NCBI RefSeq assembly: GCF_042677865.1
Contig: NZ_JBHUDD010000027.1
Span: forward strand, 1 to 64,000
Reading direction: 5' to 3'
DNA from: Lutimaribacter salitolerans
GTDB taxonomy: Bacteria > Pseudomonadota > Alphaproteobacteria > Rhodobacterales > Rhodobacteraceae
Length of the DNA stretch: 64,000 nucleotides
Below, piece after piece: positions 57,012 to 64,000 of the stretch (within the stretch, counting starts at the first letter, position 1; every line of letters starts with the position of its first letter). The notes beneath the pieces are model-generated. The model made no database searches and was not told the origin of the DNA. It saw only the letters and a list, made by a program, of their open reading frames with translations. The translations under genes and the position numbers were made by a program.

Positions 57012-58025
57012 ATGGCCGAAAAGCAGGTTCTGGAATTTACGGACAGGGGCGTCTATTGCCCGGCGGGCGATTTTTACATCGACCCGTGGCGCCCGGTGGC
57101 GCGCGCGCTGATCACCCACGCCCATGCCGATCATTCACGCCCCGGGCATGGCGCCTATCTGGCGACCCATGGCAGCCTGCCGGTGATGCGCCACCGGTTG
57201 GGCGGCATCACGGCCGAGGGTGTGGGGTATGGCGAGGTGCGCAGGATCGGTGATGCATCGGTCAGCTTTCATCCCGCAGGCCATGTGCCCGGATCGGCGC
57301 AGATCCGGGTTGAGGTGGACGGCCAGGTCTGGGTCGTTTCAGGCGATTACAAGCTGGGCGATGACGGGCTGTGCGACCCGTTCGAGCCGGTGCGCTGCCA
57401 CGCCTTCATCACCGAATGCACCTTTGGTCTGCCGGTGTTCCGCTGGCGCCCGCAGGCCGAGGTGGCGCAGGACATCCTGCACTGGTGGCAGAGCAACGCC
57501 GCCGAGGGACGCGCCAGCCTCCTGGGGGCCTATTCGCTGGGCAAGGCGCAGCGTCTGCTGCACATGCTGCGCGACCGGCCCGGCCCGATCCTCACCCACG
57601 CAGCGGTCGAGAACGTGAACGAGGTGCTGCGTGCCCAAGGCCTGCCGCTGCCTGATACTGTCCGCGTCACACCCGATCTGGACGCCAAGGCATATCCCGG
57701 CGCGTTGGTGGTCGCGCCGCCGTCGGCCTTTGGCAGCACCTGGGCGCGGCGGTTCGGCCCGGCCAGCACCGGCTTTGCCAGCGGCTGGATGCAGTTGCGC
57801 GGGGTGCGGCGGCGGCGCGCGATGGATCGCGGCTTTGTCGTGTCGGATCATGCGGACTGGCCTGAACTGCACCGGGCCATCACTGATACCGGTGCGGAAA
57901 GCATATATGTAACACATGGTTACACCGACATCTTCGCGCGTCACTTGAATGAGCAGGGCTACAGCGCGCTGGTCGTGCCAACGGAATTCGGCACTGACGA
58001 AGATGCGAGCGAGGATGCGGCATGA
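57012..58025 (+). CDS. ligase-associated DNA exonuclease (MBL fold)
   Basis: A 337-residue metallo-beta-lactamase-fold nuclease. The metal motif ALITHAHADHSRPG near residue 38-51 (HxHxDH), HPAGHVPGSAQIRV near 87, VVSGDYKLG near 108, and the CPSF/beta-CASP-related TECTFGLPVFRWR near 130. This group is encoded with ATP-dependent DNA ligases and, in many bacteria, with an Lhr-like helicase and a phosphoesterase. ATG 57012; the frame is open a little further. It overlaps the ligase gene by 4 bp. Confidence 0.93.
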   Translation: MAEKQVLEFTDRGVYCPAGDFYIDPWRPVARALITHAHADHSRPGHGAYLATHGSLPVMRHRLGGITAEGVGYGEVRRIGDASVSFHPAGHVPGSAQIRVEVDGQVWVVSGDYKLGDDGLCDPFEPVRCHAFITECTFGLPVFRWRPQAEVAQDILHWWQSNAAEGRASLLGAYSLGKAQRLLHMLRDRPGPILTHAAVENVNEVLRAQGLPLPDTVRVTPDLDAKAYPGALVVAPPSAFGSTWARRFGPASTGFASGWMQLRGVRRRRAMDRGFVVSDHADWPELHRAITDTGAESIYVTHGYTDIFARHLNEQGYSALVVPTEFGTDEDASEDAA

Positions 58026-59614
58026 AACGCTTTGCCGCGCTGTTCACCCAGATCGACCAGACCACGAAAACATCACTCAAAACCAATGTGTTGCGCACCT
58101 ATTTTGAGACGGCCCCGGAAAACGACAAGCTGTGGACTGTGGCGCTGCTGTCAGGCCGTCGTCCAAAACGCGCCGTCACCACCACACGCCTGCGCGAATG
58201 GGCGGCCGAGCGTGCCGGGATCCCCCTGTGGCTGTTCGAGGACACCTATGCCATCGTCGGTGATCTGGCCGAAACCATCGCACTAGTCCTGCCCCCGCCC
58301 GCCCGTGCTGACGACCCCAGCCTGACCGACACCATCACCCGTCTGCGCGCGCTGACGCATCTGGAGGAACCCGCGCGCAAGCCGGTCATTCTGGACCTGT
58401 GGGACGGGCTGGACCCGTCGCAGCGACTGGTGTTCAACAAGCTGCTGACCGGCGGTTTCCGCATCGGTGTCAGCCAGAAGCTGATGACCCGTGCGCTGGC
58501 GCAGGCGGTGGACAAAGACGAGGCCGAGATTGCCCACCGCCTGATGGGCGACTGGACCCCTGACAGCACCACCTGGCACAGCCTGATCATCGCGCGCGAC
58601 GCCAGCGCCGATCTGTCCCGGCCCTATCCCTTTGCGCTGGCGCATCAGGTGGATGACACGCCCGACACTCTGGGCCCGATCACAGACTGGCAGGCGGAAT
58701 GGAAATGGGACGGCATCCGCGGCCAGTTGATCCTGCGTGAGGGCCAGCATTTCACCTGGTCGCGTGGCGAGGAGCTGATGACCGACCGCTTTCCCGAACT
58801 GGCGCGCGCCACCGACTACCTGCCCCCGGGCACCGTGCTGGATGGCGAGATTGTCGCATGGGACGGCACCGCGCCCCTGCCCTTCAACGCGCTGCAAAAA
58901 CGCATCGGGCGCAAGACAGTGCCGAAGAAGCTACTGGCCGAGGCGCCGGTGATACTGCTGGCCTATGATCTGCTGGAACACGGCGGGGACGACATCCGCA
59001 ACCAACCGCTTGTCACCCGCCGTGCGGCGCTGGACGCGTTGCTGGCCAACCTGCCCGATGATGCGCCGATCCGCCCCTCGCCCCTGATCGACGCCGCCAC
59101 ATGGGGTGACCTGGCGCAGGTCCGCGCCAGCGCCCGCGAAAACCGGGCCGAGGGGCTGATGCTGAAACGCCTTGCCAGCCCCTATTTCGTGGGCCGCAGA
59201 CGCGGCGACTGGTGGAAATGGAAACTGGACCCGCTGACCATCGACGCGGTGATGATCTATGCCCAGTCAGGCCACGGGCGGCGCGCCAACCTGTTTACCG
59301 ATTTCACCTTTGCCGTGCGCGATGGCGACGCGCTGGTGCCCTTCACCAAGGCCTATTCCGGCCTGACCGACGCCGAGTTTCGCCAGATCACCGCATGGGT
59401 GCGCAAGAACACGCTGCAACGCTTTGGCCCGGTGCGGCAGGTGACGCCGCATCACGTGTTCGAAATCGCCTTCGAGGGCATCCAGCGCAGTCCGCGCCAC
59501 AAATCGGGTGTGGCGCTGCGGTTTCCGCGCATGGCGCGCTGGCGGCAGGACATGGCGATTGACGACGCCGACACGCTGGACCACCTGCACGAACTGCTGG
59601 ATACCTACGGCTAG
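58022..59614 (+). CDS. ATP-dependent DNA ligase
   Basis: A 530-residue ligase of the Lhr/LigB-associated group (not LigD: no polymerase or nuclease domain). The adenylation lysine lies in EWKWDGIRGQL near residue 227 (KxDGIR). Motif III LDGEIVAWD, motif IV EGLMLKR near 380 and motif V WWKWKLD near 399 are present. An N-terminal helical DNA-binding domain fills the first 190 residues; the OB domain ends with FPRMARWRQDMAIDDADTLD. Starts inside the exonuclease stop (ATGA). Seals breaks processed by the exonuclease; Lhr helicase and phosphoesterase partners are not adjacent. Confidence 0.96.
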   Translation: MKRFAALFTQIDQTTKTSLKTNVLRTYFETAPENDKLWTVALLSGRRPKRAVTTTRLREWAAERAGIPLWLFEDTYAIVGDLAETIALVLPPPARADDPSLTDTITRLRALTHLEEPARKPVILDLWDGLDPSQRLVFNKLLTGGFRIGVSQKLMTRALAQAVDKDEAEIAHRLMGDWTPDSTTWHSLIIARDASADLSRPYPFALAHQVDDTPDTLGPITDWQAEWKWDGIRGQLILREGQHFTWSRGEELMTDRFPELARATDYLPPGTVLDGEIVAWDGTAPLPFNALQKRIGRKTVPKKLLAEAPVILLAYDLLEHGGDDIRNQPLVTRRAALDALLANLPDDAPIRPSPLIDAATWGDLAQVRASARENRAEGLMLKRLASPYFVGRRRGDWWKWKLDPLTIDAVMIYAQSGHGRRANLFTDFTFAVRDGDALVPFTKAYSGLTDAEFRQITAWVRKNTLQRFGPVRQVTPHHVFEIAFEGIQRSPRHKSGVALRFPRMARWRQDMAIDDADTLDHLHELLDTYG

Positions 59615-59672
59615 GGTTGAGGGTCGGCCCCGCCAGCCATATGTGTGGAGCAACAAACAAAAGGATTGCCCC

Positions 59673-61493
59673 ATGTTCCACCTGCCCCTGCCCGTCTTTG
59701 ACGCCAACACCAATTCCGGCCCCGGCGGCCTGGGCGATCTGCCCGAATGGGATCTGACCGATCTCTACCAGTCCGAGGATGACCCGAAACTGGCCCGCGA
59801 CCTGGAATGGCTGGAGCAGGAATGCGCCGCCTTTGCTGCTGATTACGAGAGCAAGCTGGCCGATCTGGACGCCGAGGGGCTGCTGACCTGCGTGCACCGC
59901 AACGAGGCGATCAGCGCCATTGCCGGGCGCATCATGTCCTTTGCGGGCCTGCGCTATTACCAGATGACCATCGATGCGGGTCGCGCGAAATTCCTGTCGG
60001 ACGCGCAGGAAAAGATCACCAACTTCACCACGCCGCTGGTGTTCTTCACGCTGGAACTGAACCGCATCGACGACGCGCATCTGGATGCGATGCTGGACGC
60101 CAACGCCGATCTGGGCCGCTATCGGGCCGTGTTCGACCGTATTCGCGCGATGAAACCGTTTCAGTTGTCCGACGAGATGGAGAAATTCCTGCACGATCTG
60201 GGTGTCGTGGGCGACGCTTGGGAAAAGCTGTTCGACGAAACCATCGCAGGCATGGGGTTCGAGGTGGATGGCGAACCGCTGGGGATCGAGGGCACGCTGA
60301 ACCTGCTGACCGACCATGACCGCGCCAAACGCGAATCCGCCGCGCGCGAACTGGGGCGCGTTTTCCAGACAAATATCAAGACCTTCGCCCGTGTGCACAA
60401 CACGCAGACCAAGGAAAAAGAGGTGATGGACCGCTGGCGCGGAATGCCCACGGCACAGACCGGGCGGCATCTGTCCAACGATGTCGAACCCGAGGTGGTC
60501 GAGGCACTGCGCAACGCGGTGGTCGAGGCCTATCCGCGCCTTTCGCATCGTTACTACGCGCTCAAGGCAAAATGGCTGGGGCTGAACCGCATGCAGGTCT
60601 GGGACCGCAACGCGCCCCTGCCGATGGACGCGCCCAAGACCGTCGGCTGGGACGAGGCCCGCGCCATTGTTACCGAAGCCTACGAGGGGTTCGATCCGCG
60701 CATGGCGGACTTGGCCGAGCCGTTCTTTACAAAGGGCTGGATCGACGCGGGCGTGAAACCGGGCAAGGCACCCGGTGCCTTTGCCCACCCGACCGTGACC
60801 GACGTGCACCCGTATGTGATGCTCAACTACCTGGGCAAACCGCGCGATGTGATGACACTGGCGCATGAGCTGGGGCATGGCGTGCATCAACGGCTTGCTG
60901 CGGGTCAGGGGGAAATGCTGTCGTCAACGCCGCTGACCCTGGCCGAAACCGCCAGCGTGTTCGGCGAGATGCTGACATTCCGCAAGATGTTGGAAAAAGC
61001 CAAAACTCAACAGGAACGCAAGGTTCTTTTGGCCGGAAAAGTTGAGGATATGATAATCACGGTCGTGCGCCAGATCGCATTCTATGACTTTGAATGCAAG
61101 CTGCACGCCGCTCGCAGGCTGGGTGAACTGACCCCCGACGACATCAATGACATCTGGATGAGCGTGCAGGGCGAGAGCCTTGGTCCGGTGTTCGATTTCA
61201 TGGACGGGTATGAAACTTTCTGGGCCTATATCCCGCATTTCGTCCACTCGCCCTTTTACGTCTATGCCTATGCCTTTGGCGACGGGCTGGTGAACGCCCT
61301 CTATGCCGTCTACGAGGAACAACCCGAGGGATTTCAGGAGAAATACTTCGACATGCTCAAGGCTGGCGGGTCCAAGCACCACAAGGAACTGCTGGCCCCC
61401 TTCGGACTGGATGCGTCCGATCCGGCGTTCTGGGACAAGGGGCTTGGCATGATCGAAAGCATGATCGACGAGCTGGAAGCGATGGAGGGATAA
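59673..61493 (+). CDS. pepF: oligoendopeptidase F (M3 family)
   Basis: A 606-residue zinc metalloendopeptidase cleaving oligopeptides. Zinc site TLAHELGHGVHQ near residue 397 with Glu as base, and the third ligand in LAETASVFGEML near 427. An N-terminal helical domain (WDLTDLYQSEDDPKLARDLEWL) precedes it; the HFVHSPFYVYAYAFGDGLV block near 520 is typical of PepF/PepB. ATG 59673 has AAGGA 7 nt upstream. It follows the ligase by about 58 bp; no functional link is known. Confidence 0.96.
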   Translation: MFHLPLPVFDANTNSGPGGLGDLPEWDLTDLYQSEDDPKLARDLEWLEQECAAFAADYESKLADLDAEGLLTCVHRNEAISAIAGRIMSFAGLRYYQMTIDAGRAKFLSDAQEKITNFTTPLVFFTLELNRIDDAHLDAMLDANADLGRYRAVFDRIRAMKPFQLSDEMEKFLHDLGVVGDAWEKLFDETIAGMGFEVDGEPLGIEGTLNLLTDHDRAKRESAARELGRVFQTNIKTFARVHNTQTKEKEVMDRWRGMPTAQTGRHLSNDVEPEVVEALRNAVVEAYPRLSHRYYALKAKWLGLNRMQVWDRNAPLPMDAPKTVGWDEARAIVTEAYEGFDPRMADLAEPFFTKGWIDAGVKPGKAPGAFAHPTVTDVHPYVMLNYLGKPRDVMTLAHELGHGVHQRLAAGQGEMLSSTPLTLAETASVFGEMLTFRKMLEKAKTQQERKVLLAGKVEDMIITVVRQIAFYDFECKLHAARRLGELTPDDINDIWMSVQGESLGPVFDFMDGYETFWAYIPHFVHSPFYVYAYAFGDGLVNALYAVYEEQPEGFQEKYFDMLKAGGSKHHKELLAPFGLDASDPAFWDKGLGMIESMIDELEAMEG

Positions 61494-61620
61494 GCGCCAG
61501 CGCCGCGCTTCTGGCGCTGCGCGCGCCCTTTGCTGCGCATCCGCTTTGGTGCCACGCGCTGGCAGGGGCTCTATAGATCAATCATCAGGCTCGATATGGG
61601 TTAAGTGATCACTATTCGCA

Positions 61621-61654
61621 GAAAAAAGCGCGCCGCCCGAAAAGGCGGCGCGCT
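61621..61654 (-). terminator. rho-independent terminator of the coiled-coil gene
   Basis: AGCGCGCCGCC-CGAAAA-GGCGGCGCGCT, an 11-bp perfect stem with AAAAAA on its left, so the minus-strand reading ends in TTTTTT. The coiled-coil gene stops 45 bp upstream (61699). The remaining 61494-61620 gap after pepF has a GCGCCAG/CTGGCGC hairpin but no gene. Confidence 0.9.
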
Positions 61655-61698
61655 AAATGGTCTTGTGGCGGGAATTTCTTCAGCCGATTCAAAGTATC

Positions 61699-63174
61699 TT
61701 AGTTTGCATCCCGGTTGTTTTCCGCTTCATCGTCCGAGGATTCGGCTTCGTCGCTGGACTCTTCATCGGCCTCACTGCCTGTATCCGACTCGGTCGTCTC
61801 GGCTTGCGTGCCTTCGTCCTGGGTGCCTTCGCTGGTTGCACCTTCGGAGTCCGTGCCTTCGGTCGTTGCCTCTTCGGTCTCCACACCTTCGGATTCGGTG
61901 CCGTCAGTGTCTGTCCCTTCGGTTTCCGACCCTTGGGATTCAGTGCCATCACCGTTGTCACCCGAAGATTGCGCGCCCTCGGCGTCAGAGCCGTCGGTTT
62001 CAGTGCTTTCCGAGTCGGCACCATCATTGCCTGACCCTTCGGCGTCGGAGCCTTCCGAGTCCGCGCCCTCAGATCGCGTCCCGTCGTCTGCGGTGCCTTG
62101 GGCGTTTTCCTCTTCGCCTTCCGTGCTTTCGCCTTCTGTCGCATCGGAAGACGCGCCGTCGGTATCCTCGCGCCCTTCGCCCGAGCCTTCGCTGTCACCT
62201 TCTGCCGCAGCCTGATCGGATTGCGATGTCGACGAGGCATCAGACGTATCGGCCCCGGCTTCACCTTCCTGCGCCGACTCCGCATCGGGCTGCTCGGGCG
62301 TGTCCGATGCCATCGTGCCGGCGATACGGTTTTCCAGATCCGACAACTCCTCGGCCCGGCGGGCGATGGAATCGGTCAAGGTGACAAGCGCGCCCTGCAC
62401 TTCCGTGCGCTGCGTCTCGGTCGCGGCGATGTCCTCTTTCAGTCCCGCCAGACGGGTCTCGGCTTGTGCCGCGTCCTCTTCCATCTGGGCGATGTTCTGC
62501 TCCAGCGTCTCGCTTTCGCTGCGCGATTGTTCAAGCGCCTCGGTAACTTCGGCCAGTTCCGCGCGGGCTTCTTCAACCTCTGCCTTGCTGCTGGAGGCCT
62601 CTTCCGTCAGGCGCGCGGTTTCTTCGGTCAGTTGTGACAGGGTTTCCTGAAGCTCGGCTTCCTGGTTACGCGCCTGCTCGACCCGTTCGCCGACCTGTGA
62701 CAGCTCAGCTTCCTGATCGGCGGTGGCCTGCTCCAGCTCGTCGCGACGCTGCTCGAACGTCGAGAGCTCTTCGCGCAGCGGCGCCAGCTCTTCTTCCAGC
62801 GTTGCCTTGTTCTGCTCGGCGGTCTCGATCTGCGATTGCAACTCGGATTCCTGCGCGCGCAGCTCTTCGACGCGTTCAAGCAGCGTCTCGGCGTCGCCCT
62901 GGGCACCATCGCGCTGCTCGGTCAGCTCCTGCAGTTCGGGCGTCAGCGCCTCGATCTGGGCATTCAGGTCTGCCAGGGTGCCCGATGCTTCGCGCTGCTC
63001 ATCGAATTCCTGTTGCACCTCGTTGCGTTCTGCCAAGGTGCGGTTCAGTTCACCGTCCAGACGATTTTGCTCTGTGTAGAAAAAGACAGCAGCCATCAGA
63101 CCCACAACCGCGACGGCAATCGCGATAATGGTCAGTCTGCTCGTGCCGCCAGACGCGGTTTGCTTCTCAGCCAT
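61699..63174 (-). CDS. membrane-anchored coiled-coil protein with an acidic repeat tail
   Basis: A 491-residue protein. One N-terminal membrane helix (LTIIAIAVAVVGLMAAVFFY, about 14-33); a coiled coil of about 250 residues with heptads of Glu, Gln, Leu and Ala (about 35-290); then about 195 residues of very acidic low-complexity sequence built from S/T-E/D-G units (such as TEGTDSEGATSEGT), nearly without hydrophobic residues. Topology suggests a periplasmic coiled coil ending in a disordered anionic tail. Function unknown; a spacer, adhesin-like or cation-binding role are possibilities. Followed by a strong terminator. Confidence 0.8.
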   Translation of the reverse strand: MAEKQTASGGTSRLTIIAIAVAVVGLMAAVFFYTEQNRLDGELNRTLAERNEVQQEFDEQREASGTLADLNAQIEALTPELQELTEQRDGAQGDAETLLERVEELRAQESELQSQIETAEQNKATLEEELAPLREELSTFEQRRDELEQATADQEAELSQVGERVEQARNQEAELQETLSQLTEETARLTEEASSSKAEVEEARAELAEVTEALEQSRSESETLEQNIAQMEEDAAQAETRLAGLKEDIAATETQRTEVQGALVTLTDSIARRAEELSDLENRIAGTMASDTPEQPDAESAQEGEAGADTSDASSTSQSDQAAAEGDSEGSGEGREDTDGASSDATEGESTEGEEENAQGTADDGTRSEGADSEGSDAEGSGNDGADSESTETDGSDAEGAQSSGDNGDGTESQGSETEGTDTDGTESEGVETEEATTEGTDSEGATSEGTQDEGTQAETTESDTGSEADEESSDEAESSDDEAENNRDAN

Positions 63175-63295
63175 CGTTCATCCCCTATCAGCTGTGACCG
63201 GCGCGGTCTGGACGACGGTCGTTACACGTTCATGAACGCACGACCGCCGCAGTTCGTTCCCGCAGGCGCGCAATTTTCTTGATCCGAAGCGCCGA

Positions 63296-64000
63296 TCAGT
63301 TCAACGGCGGCAGGTCCAGCGCGGCTCGGATGGCGTCGATTGCCGCCCCGACCATCTCGGGGTTGGCGCTGGCACCCTCGACAAGTGCGCGCAAAGTCGA
63401 GCGCTGTTCTTCGCTGATCTGGTCGCTGTCTTCGATCAATGCCAGCGTCTCGTCGCGATCAAATCCTTCGGGCGTCAGCAGCTCCTCGGGGTCGGTCGCG
63501 CCCGTGGTATCTGCACTCTCAACTGCCGGGTCCGTCGCCGTATCGGGCGTGTCTGCCGAACCAGCAGACTCGCCATCCTCGACGATTCGGGCTGTGGACG
63601 TTGTCTCATCGGTATCCATGATGACCGGCTCGGACGTCTCGGAGTCCACGACGGTCGTGTCTTCGGTGATTTCATCGCCGATCACCGTCCGGTCGTCTCC
63701 AACCGCTTCGGCTTCGCCGTCCTGGGTGGCGGCGTCATCACCGGCAGGCTCTGCTTCGCCTTCCTGGGCTGGCTGGTCGGTTTGTCCGGCTGTCGCGGCC
63801 TCTGCTTCTTCGCTTGCGCGCGCGGCCTCAAGCGCCGCTTCTTCCTCGCGGATGCGGTTTTCTTCGTCCCTCGCTTCCTGAGCGGCCTGTTCCGTGCGTT
63901 CCTCTTGCAATCGGACCTGCTCGGACTGATTGTTCATCCAGAGGACTCCCCCAATGACAACAATGACGGCAACGACGATTGCGATGATGATTCCTGGGCG
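63296..64000 (-). CDS. membrane-anchored acidic coiled-coil protein, 5' end outside window
   Basis: The frame is open to the window edge, so the gene begins beyond 64000. The first visible residues form a membrane helix (GIIIAIVVAVIVVIGGVLW, before an internal ATG at 63937), then a short charged coiled coil (QVRLQEERTEQAAQEARDEE) and an acidic Asp/Glu/Thr/Ala-rich stretch, and a compact C-terminal helical segment (DRDETLALIEDSDQISEEQ, then ALVEGASANPEMVGAAIDAIRAAL). It has the same plan as the neighbouring 491-residue protein, 121 bp away on the same strand. Confidence 0.75.
   Translation of the reverse strand, partial: RPGIIIAIVVAVIVVIGGVLWMNNQSEQVRLQEERTEQAAQEARDEENRIREEEAALEAARASEEAEAATAGQTDQPAQEGEAEPAGDDAATQDGEAEAVGDDRTVIGDEITEDTTVVDSETSEPVIMDTDETTSTARIVEDGESAGSADTPDTATDPAVESADTTGATDPEELLTPEGFDRDETLALIEDSDQISEEQRSTLRALVEGASANPEMVGAAIDAIRAALDLPPLN

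Noticed and set aside
1..64000. Prophage, integrative element or secretion-system island
   Set aside because: No integrase, phage structural, conjugation or secretion genes were found; apart from the left edge the region is core chromosome.

Overview
The window is GC-rich alphaproteobacterial chromosome, most likely from a marine member of the Roseobacteraceae/Rhodobacterales. Evidence: a dcw cluster in alphaproteobacterial order with an UpsM-like leader RNA; a DUF1127 gene followed by a CcsR-type (CUCCUCCCU-loop) small-RNA array, known from Rhodobacter; a hisB-H-A-F-E cluster; CarD, FdxA and an HppD/Lrp divergent pair; and hairpin repeats of the type scattered through roseobacter genomes. 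A BciB-family reductase preceded by a perfect PpsR/CrtJ-type palindrome (TGT-N12-ACA) hints that the organism makes bacteriochlorophyll (an aerobic anoxygenic phototroph); this is inference.

Layout. 1-0.4 kb: tail of a transposase-like gene and a small low-GC membrane protein. 0.4-7.1 kb: cytochrome P450, EcsC protein, GNAT acetyltransferase, flavin reductase, CatB-type acetyltransferase, then adenine/methylthioadenosine salvage (mtnP, apt) with a LysE exporter and two tiny genes. 7.1-10.1 kb: ArsR/MFS pair and a D-2-hydroxyglutarate-dehydrogenase-like flavoenzyme. 10.1-21.4 kb: dcw cluster (mraZ-rsmH-ftsL-ftsI-murE-murF-mraY-[bciB-like]-murD), all on the minus strand, with a long structured leader and a cluster of GANTC sites. 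21.5-25.8 kb: apbC, DUF1127 plus CcsR array, uvrD. 26-30.8 kb: an LldD-type oxidase and pyruvate carboxylase (2-hydroxyacid/pyruvate to oxaloacetate). 31.2-36.2 kb: two tRNA-Gly genes and the his cluster, interleaved with opposite-strand exported proteins (two DUF2147 paralogues, one DUF302 protein cut at an ambiguous base). 36.3-42.3 kb: CoA-binding protein, rlmB, tRNA-Tyr, a stress-type DUF4112/Pmp3 pair, an 837-residue membrane protein with possible secretion-system-like ends, and a SIMPL protein. 42.3-50.8 kb: metY, a glycosyltransferase-like protein, hppD and its divergent Lrp regulator, divergent cobT/cobS, carD, fdxA. 50.9-64 kb: S4 protein, SUV3/MgpS-type helicase, TPR protein, SCP2-like protein, alpha/beta hydrolase, FAH-family enzyme, a DNA exonuclease plus ATP-dependent ligase repair pair, oligoendopeptidase F, and two adjacent membrane-anchored acidic coiled-coil proteins of unknown function, the last running off the window.

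Most genes are housekeeping. The regulatory and RNA layer is the most interesting part: the six-hairpin CcsR array, the UpsM-like attenuator and GANTC cluster before mraZ, the PpsR-type operator, and a modular dispersed hairpin repeat with five copies. Two single ambiguous bases (3763, 34629) both lie inside copies of that repeat and probably mark assembly problems.
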